A DNA stretch of 64,000 bases, from assembly GCA_916700875.1 (NCBI GenBank), contig CAKAKS010000066.1:20885490-20949489 (forward strand), read 5' to 3'. Positions within the stretch are counted from its first letter, which is position 1, and each line of letters starts with the position of its first letter. The translations under genes and the position numbers were made by a program. Below are positions 22,501 to 37,500 of the stretch, one piece after another. Below the pieces are notes generated by a model. It saw nothing but the letters and a program-made list of their open reading frames with translations, made no database searches and was not told the origin of the DNA. Source of the stretch: Sebastes aleutianus (Eukaryota; Chordata; Actinopteri; Perciformes; Sebastidae).

Positions 22501-25500
22501 TTGTACGCCAACACGGAATTTAGAATCACACGGCTTCCCTCGACAAAATGCCAATGGGATTTTTCTATTGGATCCTGGATTATTGCAACAAAAAAAACTC
22601 TGTGGCAAACAAACGTTTATGATAATTTCACGTTTTGTTCCGTAAAATAATCTCCACAAATAAACCCCACTTCTATGATTTTTGAAGTGTGAATATAATC
22701 ACCAGAAGTAAAAAGCTAACGTTAGGCTACAAACTAACTACACCACGGTCGTATGAGTGCGAGTATTCACAATGAGTGGGATGTTACCTGACGTATTTTA
22801 CATGGTGGAATAAAACGTTAAAATCTCCTAGGCTTGTGTTAACCACAGACCTTATTTCAGGCATCTTAACTAAAAACCCATTCAAAAAAACCATTGACTT
22901 TGAGACGAGGGAACTGGAAGAGCTAAAATGCTGATTTCCAGGTTTTAGGACTCATTCCTTCAGCACTCTATATGCCCTAAATCATATTAAATGCAGTGTG
23001 TTTTCTTCGGGCAAAAAAAGGCAGGTTTGTGACCAACCTGAATCAATGCTTTGACTTTGATTGCTGCAGTGTGTGCTGTGACTGGTCAGCTGATCTTTAC
23101 ACAGCCTTGCTCATCAACCTCCATTGTACCCTCGCCATGTAAATTGCTTGTCATGTAATTTGTTGCACACCATGCTTTCCTCTCTACTGCCATATTAGTT
23201 TTCGTATGCTCATTTCTTATGTTGAGCGTCCTACGAGCTCCTCCAGGTGGTGTGGATGCTATTAAATGCATATAACACACACCTGCATTTGCAGTGACTT
23301 CACTGGTACAGTATTTGCTCGCAGCACCGTATTTGACAGCAGTCTGAGAACAGAAGACAGGATTGACTTTGACTGGAGTGTACTGCTGCCAGACTTATTT
23401 TTTTCTGCTCCCTTTGATGCTGAAGTCAAACTATACTCTTCTGTGTCTACAATTGCTGTGTGATAAAACATTAGTGAGCCCATTTTCATTACATGGAGCA
23501 GTTCACTTCTCTGATGGTGGGGAATAGGTTTACATTTGAAGTTTTATATCGCTGTTATAACACAATTATAGAGTTTTCTCAGATCATTTAATGACATGAG
23601 TGTTGGTATCTGCCACAAAAAGTATACCAACATTGAGATTTAGTACTTGTACTTTATGAACACACCGTATGTAAAGCGTTTCAGTTGTGAGTTAACTTGT
23701 CAATTTCATATATCAAAGTTTATGATTGGTAAAATATAAACAATTGCCAAATGGGTTCAATGTGATATTAAAATATTTCCCTTATCTGTATTGCAGGATT
23801 TTGGGAGTGAAGATGAACGGCGAGTAAATCAGAGGTAAGTTTACTCTAAGTTTAGTTTGGCCCTTCTGTTGCATGGTATGTAGCAAAGCAGGTCAGATTT
23901 TACACGCAGGTGTTGTTGACTGATTGGCTGCATCTGAGTCATTTGGTGAAATCTGGAGTGGCGGCAGACTAGCTGGCAGCAACAAATGAGGACAACTAAG
24001 CGTCAGTGTGATAAAACACCTGTCTGTTTGTCTGTCTGTCTTGTTAGCAGAGTCATCAATTCCTAATAGCCAACAGTAAAAAACCACGTTATTCACAGTA
24101 GTCTCTCAAGTAATATGTTGACAGACATGTCTGTATTTTTTATCAGCACTTGAACTTGTTCTTGAACTGTGCATAATCAGTTGAGTCACTTGGCTTTTTC
24201 ACAGCTTTTCTTTTATTTAGAGTGCTTGTGCTGCATTGGATTGACAGAGAGCTGATTATGGTTTTGGTACTTACTGAGTAAAAAACACTAAATATTTGCT
24301 GATTAGAGCTTCAAAAGTGAACATTTAGCATTTCTCAACTCTGTGTCCTCCAGTCAAATTAATACATTAAATTCTTTGTCTCCCAACAAAAGATGAAATG
24401 TTGCACTATGCCGTGGCCCATGTAATTAAACTCTGGTGAAAAGAAATTATAAAGCAGCACCAGAGTGTTCACGCAATCAACCGTTTTCACCCTGCAGGTT
24501 CTGGCAAGATAGCTATTGTTTCACTGGTAAAGATACGTTGTGAATCAAATAAGTCACAATATTTTCTTACTCCTCTACCAGCTGTTTTCAAGTATGTAAC
24601 TATTTACCATGACTATATCCAGTCAGTGCACGACAGCCCTTGATGTTGCATTCAACAGTTTTTCAGTCAAACTGTTTTTGTTTTTTTTATGTATGTTCCC
24701 AATAGTGAGACAAGATCAAAAATACACTAAGAGAAGAACTAACTTTAGATGATGGAAACAGTTGCAGCCCTAGTCCAGTATGTACTGTATGGGTTTGTCA
24801 GTTTTCTGTCAGAAGCTGTAGCAGAGTCTCTGGGGGGGTTACAAGATCTTTTTCAAATTGAAAGAACTGTCAATTTGGCGTTGTACTTTTATCATGTAAC
24901 GTAATGTATTAACAGCAGTATAAATGTATGTTTTGTGCAGTAATATGTTCACCAAGCTAAATGTTCTTTTTAGTTTTCTGCAGATTAAGATGTTTCTTTC
25001 TGGATGTCATCTTCCAATAAGCATCCATAATTACTTACAAGTTATTATGACTTAGATTAACCCACTGAAATGCAATGACTGTGGAACGACTGTTGTAAAG
25101 CACCAACAAGACTGATAAAACTGAATGTTCTGTTCTTGGATATTTGGCTTTGGAAACATGCTTGGCTAGAATGGAGCTGAAATGTTCTGCATGAATTTGA
25201 TAGCGAGTATCTTATTGTGACACGACTACAGTGAAATTGTTTACTGGAGAGATTTAATTTCAGATCAGAGCAGAGCAATACAATAGCCTTTGTAATAGCC
25301 TGCGTGTCTTTTAATATCGACTTGTCAAGATGGTGACAATGATGACAAAGTAGGTCTGTGAACGTACAGTCTTGTTATGAATTCGTGATTTGCTTTTGTG
25401 AGAATTGTGATTTTTCACATCTCTATTGCGGAAAACTTCACTCGAGTAATCTGTGAACTGGAGGAATTTTTGAATCAGCAGAATACTTGAAACCCTAAAG

Positions 25501-28500
25501 ATAAGCAGATGCGTCATTCTTAGAGGTTGTTTTCTTTTAAGTTATGCAACAACCTTCGCGATATCCCGAAGCACTGCATGTGTGTGAGAGTGATCTATGC
25601 ATGATGCGAGCCCGGTCTTGCCTCAAGATTGCCTCAAGATTGCCTCAAGATTGCCTCAAGGGGCTGGTAGGCCAAGTTATGTAATTAAATAGCCAGTAAA
25701 TCCCTGTTTTATAATATTATGGCATATTAAGTTGTCTTTTATTTGACACACATATTTCTCTTTAGATCAGGGTGTACTGATCTAGTGCACTAGATAGAGA
25801 GCTACATCTGTTGACAGACAGCCATACATTCGACTGCCAAGTGGGAGTATTTGCGCTTTACTGTTCCTGACTAACCTTGATAACGATGACAAGCCCAAGG
25901 GGTTGATGGAAGCCAACGTCAACAATCGTGCAGGTGTCGTTGGCACTGAACCAAGGAATGATTTTGTTTTACCATTTAGTGTACAGCGGAGTTGGGCAAG
26001 AAACACGAAGGGTAACACGAAGGATCTGCTGCGGATTATTAGCTCCACAGAAATCTGAAGTCCATTTAAACTCACCACAACATTTTCTCACTCAAATAGC
26101 ACACTTGTCAAGACTGGTAGTGATTTAAATGCCATAATATGTCAAAATACTCCCTCAGGATTTGAATGTGCGATATGTATGGATGGTTGAAACATAGGCT
26201 GACAAACTGCAGCAGAAGCACCATCTCTGGGTTTTTATTATAGGTCAATCTTTCCTCAGTGACATGATGACTTAATTTATTTCCTACTCAGGCCCACTGA
26301 CACCTGAGGAGGTTTGTTCCTCTCCCTCTCTCTCAGTGGTGAGAATGGCAGCATTGTGCAACTGGCAGCCCCAAGAGGAGGCTTTTTACCCTCACTGTGC
26401 TGGTGTGTGCAAAACACTCTGAGAGCATGAATTAACCAGTGTGGTTACTGCCTCTGTTTAGCCTTTTTTGTAGTGAGTAGAGGTGTAGGGGTGGGTGATA
26501 TGGCCAAAATCTTTTATCACGGTATACTGTATGTAATCTTATATCTCAATAACAGTATATATCACAATACTGTAATTGTTCTGTAAATTCAATTAAGAAA
26601 AAACAACTGCTTCACATGAGACAGCACTTGCGTTAAAAACAAAAGACTCAGTGTTACAGGTTTTAAGGTTAACCGGTGGAAATAAATACCAGCCTGTCGG
26701 TGCAATATAAAAATCACTCAAATTTGTATTTAAGAGTATTCCGAAAGAAAAAAAAGACATGACTTTTCCTGCGAGATTTGTATATTTTTCATTTGAAAAA
26801 TCTGACAAAACACTGTCAAAATAAACTACAGTGTGCAAATGTCTGATAATCATATAACCAGAGTTCTTCCTCATCATGTAACCAGAGTTCTTCTTCCTCA
26901 TCTTGGGTTGGGATGCGATCTCCTACTCTGTACAACTTACAACTTCACTTTCCTCTACGTTACCTTGTGAGGCAGCTGGATTCGCGAGATCACGCTCAAA
27001 ACACAAAATCAAGCAAGAATTGCTGCCGTGGTGAAAACGGTATTGCAAAATCTCTACCGGTGGACACATTTCTACCGTTGTACGGTATATACCGTCATAT
27101 CGCCCAACCCTAGAGTCCTCGGTGTAATCCAACGCACTTCTCTCTCACATACCGACACACCTGCTGGTTCAGAGCAGTGGCTTAAAGAGGTCATCTGGCT
27201 AACAAACTATATCTTAACTCTGTGACATGCCATCATTCCTGCCTGCTGCTTCTAAAGCTTGACCTGGCCTGCAGAGGAAGTTCCCTTCTACATGCACCTG
27301 ACACACCGAGCTGGCCAAGTTTCCACCTGGAACAAGACTGAACCCACGTCAGCTTTGAGAGTACAGTGTCTGCTTGCTAGTGACCAGGTGTTAAAGACGT
27401 TGTCCTATTGTCGAGAAGAATAGGAGAGCTATCTTGTTATCTGTGTCGCAGAGCTATTGTCATCAAATCCTCCCAAATTAACAGAGTCGTACCACTTCAT
27501 TGTGTCTGTGGGGGTTTGAATGCTTAGTGAGAGAGGGAAAGTGAGAAAGAAAGTTATAGCCTGTATGAGCTTTCAGCCCACAAACAGACTTATCTGCGGG
27601 CTCAATTTCAACAGTTCTTTCCATTTAGGGCTGTCCCCTTTTAGTCGATTCATCGACTAATCGGCTGTTTTGGTCTTAGTCGACTAAGATGTCTTTAGTC
27701 GATTAGTCGTTATTTATGCTTTTTTCATGTTGAATGACTTATTTCCAAGAAACGTATGAGCACATCTCTAGTAAACACAAGATTTAAAGTGGTGCTTTTT
27801 ATGCAATTCTTTTTTGAGAAACTCCGTTTTACAGATCTGTCGATTAAATCAACTAATCAATTAGTCGACAAAATCATATGAGTGTTAGTCAACTAAGAAT
27901 TTCTTTGGTCGAGGACAGCCCCACTGCTATTGTATGATTATATTAATTCCGGTACTGTATTTAGTATTTACTATTTTCCTTTCCTTCCATGTAGGGCTGC
28001 AACTAACGATTATTTCCATCGTCGATTAATCTGTTGATTATTTTCTCGATTAATCAATGAGTTGTTTGGTCTATAAAATGTCAGAAAATGGTGAAAAATG
28101 TCGATCAGTGTTTCCCAAAGCCCAAGATGACGTCCTCCTCAAATGTGTTGTTTTGTCCACAACTCAAAGATATTCAGTTTAATGTCATAAAGTAAAGAAA
28201 CCAGAAAATATTCACATTTAAGAAGGTGGAATCAGCTTTTTTTTAAATGACTCAAACCAATTATCAAAATAGCTGGCAATTATTTGATTAATCGTTGCAG
28301 CTCGACTGTATCTAAAAAGAATATTTGCTGTAGTTACAGATGCATTAGACATAAAGGATATTTCATACTTAACCAATTGTTGTACTCTCTAATAATTCAA
28401 CACATTGTTGTTTGTCTGTGCTACATCTGAGTGAGTGGCAGCCAGCGCTGGCCACTTGAAGGAGAGAGACAAGATAATCCCTCCCTTATAAGCCTGGGTT

Positions 28501-31500
28501 TAATGAGATTTGGGAGTTTTTGGGAGCTTGCCAGTTCTCACTGCCCTTTCCACCGATGCTTGGCCCATGTGTTAAGCTCCCTGGAGGCACTACCTTGGAT
28601 TCTGTTGACCCTTAAGGTGGCATGCACATGGAGACATCCCCTCAGGAAGTTTTGGCCAAAATTCCTCCGTCTGCTTTTTTTGTCCGGGCTTGCTTTTCCC
28701 TCGGAAGACAGAGAGAGAAAACAGCACTCTCAGTAGAGACGTTTTTTGTTGGACAGCAACACAAGATGCTGGAAGTGGACATGTTTTGCATTGGTTAAAG
28801 AGGAAACCTGTTGTTCACTTTCTACTGAGTCCGACCTGATGGATGAGGAAAGAGTTCATGCTGAAGGAAGGAGAAATCCATCTCTTGAATTCTACTGGAT
28901 TCATTGTTCTCTGTAAACTTCTGGCTTCATGTGTTTGTTGAAAAGCAAAAGAAAGCATGTGATTTAGGAGTGTGTGTACACATGCTCATCATGAACGAAG
29001 GAGTGAAATTTGCTCTTGCTCTTTCTTGCGGATGTGTAACCTACAGTGTACTGTAAAAGAGTGACACAGACAAAACCGACTGAAGGCACAGTTGTGTGTG
29101 CCCGAGGCAGCGGGTGGAGACTGCAGTACGTTCCTCCAGGCAGGAGTCTGACTCCAACACGCTGAGACGCTCAGATAAGGGAGGAGGAGGAGGAAAACAG
29201 AGGGAGTGGCATCTGAACAGACGGCACTTCTTCACTGAGCAGCACAGATGAGTGCAGCCTGTCATTCAGTCTGTCACTCAAAAAGCAGCGGGCCAAAACC
29301 TGAAACCGTCATTCTTCTTCTTTTGCACTTTGCTCCGTCACTGTTTCTGGAGGCAGATGAAGAGGAGGTAGCTCCCGGCGGAGAGGCCCAATGGTTTCGT
29401 AACAGAATGCATCTGGTGGTAGAACCCATTCAGCAGGTGGTGATGAAGATGCTACCGTATTTCGTGGAGAATGCTGTGTTGAACCAGAGAGAAATAAACC
29501 GCATGTGAGTTAAGTTTATCTTCTGAAATGGGTTTTGAACTCGTGGGAACCTTCACTGATGAGATTTGAGCTCAAACACTTAACTAAAGTTTGGACTTCC
29601 TGCTCAGTGCTTATGTTTTTGAACAGACTGGAAACTTTAAATCATTTACTGTTATATTATTGTAACTTTTAATTTATTAATTCAGCTTGAATGTTGGTTG
29701 TCCGGGTCATTTTGCAATAGATACTACGGTGTCATTTCAGGCCAGCAGCAGACTGAATCAATCACTGAACATGTCCAGCTGATGAGATAGTGGACCTCAA
29801 TCAAAACAAGTTGGCATGCAGTGGTAGCTGAGATTCAGTGGTACACAAATCCCTGCATTAGTGATATTTCTATGACTGTTTATCTTTGTATTTCTGTCTG
29901 TAAAGGAGGCATAGTAACTATATAATCCTGTGGAATCGTTGAGGCTATCTGGCAAGCTTTTCTCTCATAGTCTTTGTTTGCTTTGATACCAGATGTATTT
30001 TTAGCCTTGGTGTTTGTGGAGAAGCTGATAGCCGTGTGCCGCAAGGCAAGAGACAGTAGAGCTGAGGCTGTTTAATTACGATGTCTGAGTAGAGCCTGTA
30101 AAGCGGTGGGACAGCTCTTGATTTACACATAAAGACAAGTGTCACTGAGTGCAACTTCTCTTATGAGGTATCACAGGCTAACCCGAGGACTCAAAGTTGG
30201 GCTACTAGTTGAAATAGGAGAAATGAACAGCAGGGATTTGTACACAGTACTGCCGAGTGATGAGGCTGTAGCCCTCGTCTTGCCACTTTTGCCTCATATT
30301 ATCCATCACTCCCTGACAGTGGACCCTCCCGACAGCCTCATAAATCTCAAACAGAGAACAGAGGCCGAAACAGAAACCCACCAAAGTGAGACAAAAGCTC
30401 TTGTTGAGAAGTGTCCGCCCCCGAGCTTTGTCACTGTAGAACTTTTTTTCTGTGGCGCTGCCGGGGGCGGAGGGAATTTATTGTGAGGTGCACTAAACGA
30501 AGTCCATTGTTCCCACAAAATCATCTGTTTGGCCCCGGCCTTCTTCTGTATGTGGGTTTTGAAAGTCTGATCAGAGAGAGACGAGGGAGGGAACAGTTTC
30601 AGAGCCGGGTATGAAAATGTTTTATTTATACCTGTTTAAACCAAAGATATTTGGTCTGTGGGTTGTGTTTGGAGATGTAGGGGATGTATCCATATAAAAA
30701 GTTTTACATTTTTCATTTTCATTTTAACAGTCAATACCACTTATCAGCATTTTCCCTCTTGATAATAGTACTGCAATACAGATTTTAGTATAACAATAGT
30801 GCAGACTGCAGATGAAAAACATGTTAGGCTTTTTTCTGACATGTCAGTCTTAAGATATCATCAGTAAAAATAATATCAGGCTGATATGAGTAAAGCTGAC
30901 AGTAGCTAGTAATACTGACACCATACCAATACATTGATTTATTAGCAGATGTATTTAGAGATCGGTCTATCTTTAGTTCCTGTCTGGATGTTGTTTTGAT
31001 CCTGTCACTCCTCAATTTGTACTCTCCTAATGATGTCCTGGTTTGCCGAACTGCACACACAGAATACTGGTGCATGTGCTCCGCCCTGCTGCCAGGTGGA
31101 TTGATGAATGTGCTCAGATTGTTTTTCAGTGAAATGGAATGATTGAATCCAGCCCAGAGGAAACACCTCACTCCTTTTTTTTTTATTGCAGTTCCCTACT
31201 TATGTCATCTGTTGACAGCTCTAAAGCCTGACCTGAAAAACACAGGGTTCTTACAGGCAGGTGTAAACTGGTAATTGCTGCTTTTCTTCAATTGTGAAAG
31301 TTACTAACTCCAGTTAGGTCAATTATTTACGTCTGTGTTGCATTACACCGAGACAGCAGAGACCTGACAAGTCAAATCTGAGTGCAGCCTCATGCAGCAG
31401 AAAAAAGACAGATAATCATTCAGGATCAAAGCTTGATTCATGGCTGCTGCAGACCTGAGATCTGCCTCTGTAACGTGGCAGCTAGGCTTTTCCACTCAGC

Positions 31501-34500
31501 TGTTGAGGTAATTCACTGGCAGCAGGCAGCCATGATTTATGCTTCTTCTCACTGGCTGTGTCGACTGAACTGAACGGTCCTGTTAAAACTAAATATTTCA
31601 TTTCTCAGACTGGCTGTCCAATGAACAAGCTGGAACGATTGTGCTGAGCTGTGGCGCAGTGTCTGATGTAAAGCTTCTATGTTTCAAGTTGTAACTCCTC
31701 TTTCCCGTTTGTTTTGCAGCCTGAGTGAGAGCTTCTTCATGGTGAAGGGTGCTGCTCTCTTCCTGCAGCAGGGGAGCAGTCAACAGGGCCAGAAAGCACA
31801 TCCTCACACCAAACATGCAGGTGAGAGACTCGAGGCACAACACCTAAAAAACACACTCTGTTATCCACGTCACATAAGGTAATGTGCTGCACTCCCTAAC
31901 ACTACAGCAGATGTTTGTAGCCGAGGTGAGATGGATGGAGGCTGCTTCGTTGATAAGTATGTTCCAGACGTATAGCTTAGGCAGATTAGTGTTTAAGTCC
32001 AGCGCATGGCAGCACTGTGAGCAAAACTTCTGTTGACGATTAAAGAAGGTCCTTTTATTGTTTGTATTACCTCGTGTGTCCTCTGTTTTTCTCACTGAGC
32101 TAACTTTACTGAGTAAACGGTACATAAGGTAAATCTATTCTCAGCATACCCGCTTTGTTTTATAGTATATTTGATGAATTTTACTGAAGCAACATAATTC
32201 ATTTTTAAAGGAAATTGAGAGTGCTGTTTATTGTGGAGAAAGATACTCACAGTGTTTATACTTGGTTGATGGTTGTTTCACTGTAACGGCCGGTTGGAAG
32301 TTGATAACCGGTGGCGTACAACTTTAACCTGGTTACTTACTGGACCTGTATAGAAAATTAAGAGATGTTTATTGTCTTGTTTATTTCATTCATCGAATGC
32401 TGAGGTCACTTGACAAGGTGGATCAAACAATGAACCGGCTGGTGTCTTTAATCAAAGGCTGTCACTATTGAAAGCCACGGTTATTGCTTTAAAGACATAA
32501 GGCCGACCTGACAGTCCACTGGCATGATGGGAACTCAGCACCAGCCAACAGCTAACATGCTGCCAAGTCATTTGGCATGTCATGACTGTGGTTGGCAGCT
32601 TTGTCCTCTCTACCAGCCACTTTGTCAGGTAACCCACATTTTAACCGGTGCTCAAAAAACAGTTGGCTAAGGGGAAATAGTTGTATAATTTCCCAGCAAC
32701 TGCGGCCCTCAGAAAAAAACAAGATAGTGAGGTGACTTTTGCAAAGTGCTTGATGAAGATATTCCTGCTCTGTGAACTCGTGTCCTAGCATCAGAGACTT
32801 AAAACAGGAGTCAGATCTCTTCTGGTCTCATCAGCCAGTTTTGTGGAAATAACCATGACCCTACAGATCTTAGATAAGATACAAAAAACACTAATCTGTG
32901 AAGATGTACTTATGTGTGATGACCAGCGCTGTGACATTTATGACATTTTATTTTATAAATGTTACAGGCAGCCGTCCATACTTTGATTAACGTCACAGGT
33001 GGCGGACTTGTTCGGCCGTGTGAACACAGACTCCCTCTTTCATTTCCTTCAACCACCTTCTTGAAAAGGTCGATAGGCGTTATTTGCACATATCCAAAAA
33101 CCTGTTGATATCCAAGACTTTCCCAATGTTTAAAAGTCGATGTGTTTCTCCCTCCGGCCAGAAATGTGGGCTTTTCTTTTGGGCTTGCATCTCTGCAAAC
33201 TGTCGGCTAGTTGGCTTTTGTACAACACACAGAGCTGGCCGTAAACAGGCAAGAGGCTGTGAGGCAGTGTCTCGCAAATTGAGGCAAAACCACAATTGAG
33301 ACACGTATTCCGAATGTGCTGTATACATGTCCAAAGAATGCTCTTAAAACCCGAATAATATCGGCATATCCCACATGTCTTAATTGGAAAATGCTCCATT
33401 CGGAATAAGGCCTTATTCAAATATCCAAACGGAATATGCTGTTTACATGACTCTACTGTTATAGGGAGTAGGTAAAGTTTATCTCTAAGATGAAAGTCAG
33501 TTGAACTGGTTTGAACCTGTCACATCAACATGGACACATGATACATACTGTAATTGTCTGCAGCAGATATATTTATGTTTCTGTATATTGCGCTCAAATC
33601 TTGCAGCTGTTATTATTCTGAACAGATGCCTAGGCTGCCACAGTCGTGTGAACTAAGGCCACGAACTCACTTGACTTTTTACACTTTGATCCACTTCGAT
33701 CCATCAACACTATCAAACGCACTTATATGTTTTTTTCCAGATTTTCCTGCTGGCAGCTATCTGCTGAGTTTCTGCTATTTAACTGTGGAATATAACCACT
33801 GGACCCTTGTCTGGTGTCTTTGTGTCACTGTAGGAAATGTTCTTGAAGCCTCAGTAAGCAGGAAATTATTCATATAGATTTGAAACTCTGTTCATGCCGT
33901 CCTTATTGACAGTACCGCAGTGCACCACACCTTGGCCATTATGATCTTAAAGAACAATTTAGGCACAATTCCAGTTCCCTTGTGACAGTTTCTACATGCG
34001 TGTGCCCCAATTAAAGATATATTTTTTATTAGTTTGTCAAACCTCTGGGTCTTATTGTCAAGGTCATCTACTTTGAACACAAAGTTATTAATTTTTAAGT
34101 TTTATCGGAACAATAGTCATCTGGCTATACATTTTTACATTTTGAAAGAAGTTGTCACTTGTGCTCTAAGAATAATTTTAGTCAGTAAATTTAGAAGGAG
34201 TGGTTGGTGGCTTATAAATGATCTGTTTATATATAAGTCTCTATCAATAGGAATTTTGTTGTGAACTTTCCAAATCTTTACCCAAAAATCCAAACCGATG
34301 CATTACGTTAAGACAGTGACCCAGATATAAGACAAAGGGATCAATGGCATGTTGTGGAGAAGCTAACGTAATGTCACTTTAAACATGTTTTAATTGCAAT
34401 TTTACTGAAGAGACATGCGGCTGTGATATGAGATACAAAGACTACATGTCCATTTTCTGTTTCATTGCCAGTAGCAGTTTATTAAAACAGGTCAGGATGA

Positions 34501-37500
34501 CATGATTTGTCTACCTGTTGTGACATATTTCAACATAGTTGGCACCCCATCAGCTGCTACCTAGCATTGCTGTTGGTCCACCTCCGCACCCTGTTTTATT
34601 ATCTGACACGTCTTACATTAGACCTGGCACAGGGAGCACTGAGGGATGCATAATGAACAAAGACAAGCTCTTGAATTGTGGTTTTGTGGCTCACAAATTT
34701 GCTCATGCAAAGACGGAAAATGTATTGTCAATTAATTTCTCTTCTATGCGAATGTCAGCTAATATAAAGACGTGTTTAGTGTTAAACACAAGGGAGCTGT
34801 GTAACTTCACGTACCTTCACTAAACTACAGCAATGCCTTCAATTATATCATTGTATTGTCTACCCCCAGAATGCATTATATTCTCATTAATATCAGTGTT
34901 ATCAAAATGAAACAGTCCTTGTATCCTCTCCTTTAAGTCAAAATGTGTCAGCATGTGCGACAGGGCAGATTTATAATCACTGACATCAAACAGTCAAGAG
35001 CTGCTCGTCATAGATCATTTTTCTCTATGATCTTCTTCAACAGGTGACTTACCTCAACACTTGCAAGTGATGATAAACATTCTTCGCTCGGAGGACAGAA
35101 TCAAACTGGTGAGAGACAACACAAGTACAGTACATGCATACATCAAAACATACACATACAGGCAAGTGACTTAACCCCTCTGGCATAGCAAACCCTCCAG
35201 AATGCATTTTATGGTGGAACCATTAAGACGCTTATTGGTTCACTGTAATTATTAGCTCATGAGAGCAGGTTTGAACACACTCAGGAGAGCATTACCAAAT
35301 GTTTCCATGATGTGTATGTGTGTGTGTACGTATCCGTTAGCGTGAAGCTGAGTTATTTCATTTTACGTTCACTGGCTCTGTGTTCTCGTACATCCTGGGG
35401 ACTTGGTTACACTATTACATTAAAATTGTATTCCAGTTCTCTATGCACATCCAGCTGTAACACTTCATTCACTTTGTTCGACACAGATTTTAGCAGGAGG
35501 GTCAGAGCGTTGGACATTTTTGCTTCTGTAGGGTATTTGTTGTTGTGTACAATCAGAGTTTTAAAGAGCACCAACCTGCCACACTAGATTTATTTGAATT
35601 AAGTATGTGTCAACCAACACGTTTTAAATGTGATACTGATTGACTGATATTGTCTTGTATTTATCATCCATCCATCCATTATCTGTAACCGCTTATCCCA
35701 TACGGGGACGCGGGGGGACTGGAGCCGATCCTAGCTGACATTGGGTGAAGGCGGTGTACACCCTGGACAGGTCGTCAGACTTTGAAACTCAGAATTTGTG
35801 TGTACCCTGTCTAGGCGGTGCGGCTGGAGAGTGCATGGTCAGATCGTGTGCGGTACATGGTGGTGGTGTACACCAGTGGGCGACAAGACACAGAGGAGAA
35901 CATCCTACTGGGAATCGACTTTACCAGCAAAGACTGGTGAGAGAAAACCCTTCTTGTGTGTGCCGTTTTATGATCACTGTTTAAGCTACCAGAGCACCAT
36001 TTATGAATTGGTATTTTCATTTGCTTTGTTTTACTAGTAGACATGATATATGAACAATTCTATATTCATGAATATGAACAACACTCAACCACAGAGCTGT
36101 GCTTCAAGCTGCTATACATGCACCGCACAGTCAGAAAATGTTACAGTAGTTTGTGTTTACTTTTCCCAGTGAGCAAATGAGAAAGTGAGAAATGATTTGC
36201 ATGTTTCTAGTAAATCCCACAAGATGTATTCCCTACAGGGCTGCTCAAGACTGTATACTTTACCTAAAAACAACAAACATTTAAAACTTAATCCCTTCTT
36301 AAGCCATTTCCTGTTTGTATTGTTTAGATTTACAGATATTAATTATGTGAATCTAGAATATAGCCAATGTGGCAACAGAGGTTTTTAATGTGGAAAACCA
36401 CATTTATGTTATCGACTTTGCACATGCGTCACTTTAAAGAAAAGACGATATATTTTTCTTCTATTTGCCTGGTAATTAATTTTCATTCTCTACCAGCAAA
36501 AGCTGTTCAGTCGGCATGGCGCTACCTCTGTGGAGTGACACAAAGATCCATCTGGATGGAGATGGGTGAGTTACGGCTGCAGCATTTAACAACCCAGTGA
36601 TATTCCCCTTTTGTACCCAACACTGCAGCTACACCTGACACTTGGGATGAACATGATACACGCACACAGCTACACTGTGCTCAGGGGAATGACCATCTGT
36701 TTTGTTTGTTTGGTCCTCAGGGGCTTCACTGTGAACACGGCGAGTCGGACTCATGTCTTCAAACCCGTGTCAGTGCAGGCTATGTGGTGAGTAATGAACA
36801 AGCTCTGGAGCCACAGCAGCTGTCTGAAGAAATTCAGCTTCATGACACACCATAATAAATCTCCTGATAAACACATGTGCCACTCTGCTGCATTGAGGCA
36901 GGTTGAGGCAATGCTGATTCACTCTGCCACCTGCTGGCATGAAGACGCATGTGCAGAGAAATGCATAGACCCTTTAACAGAGTGTTAATAATGTGATTCT
37001 TTAACTAAAATAACTTACAAAATTAGACTTTTACTTAAATCATCTACAACTATGACCTTTATCTTTCCCAACAAACACAATGTAGGTCAGCACTGCAGGT
37101 GCTGCACAAGGCATGCGAGGTGTCACGCAGGTATAACTACTTCCCTGGAGGCATGGCGCTCACCTGGATGGGCTACTACGAGAGCTGCATCGCTTCAGAG
37201 CAGAGCTGCATCAATGAGTGGAACGCCATGAAGGACTTGGAGACCACGCGGCCGGACTCGCCCACCATGTTTGTCGACAAGTCAGTAAACATAAACTTAA
37301 ATCTGATTCTTTGTGTAAAGACTGAAACTAATCACACCTATACCTGTTGTTGAAATAGCTTGACATTTCAGGAACAACTGGAATTAAGTGAGTGCTGAGA
37401 TTTTATTGTTAATCTTTGGTAGGCCTTCAGAGAGAGAGAGGACAGGGTGCCTTATTAAAGCCAAACTCAGAAGCATCATGATGTGCCAGGACCTCGAGAA

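Larger units (their letters stand above)
19630..23796 (+). other. ssh1 intron 1
   Basis: The intron has donor gtcagt and acceptor ttgcag. It contains the foldback at 19751-19930, a short decayed repeat around 21115-21215 ('atcggttatcggtctcct'), and a miniature transposon at 21846-22232. No coding exon was recognised in the remainder. Confidence 0.7.
23835..31719 (+). other. ssh1 intron 2
   Basis: A 7.9-kb intron between the 38-nt exon (DFGSEDERRVNQ) and the LSESFFMVKG exon. It contains a tandem 11-mer at 25619-25660, transposon copies at 26486-27112, 27626-27923 and 27993-28306, and a candidate alternative first exon at 29248-29504. The rest shows nothing I can name. Confidence 0.7.

Noticed and set aside
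25619..25660. CRISPR-like array
   Set aside because: The 11-bp units are contiguous with no spacers and lie in a vertebrate intron; this is a simple tandem repeat.
30139..30486. 115-aa + strand open frame in ssh1 intron 2
   Set aside because: It is not bounded by good splice sites in a phase compatible with ssh1, overlaps an open frame on the other strand, and has no recognisable motif.
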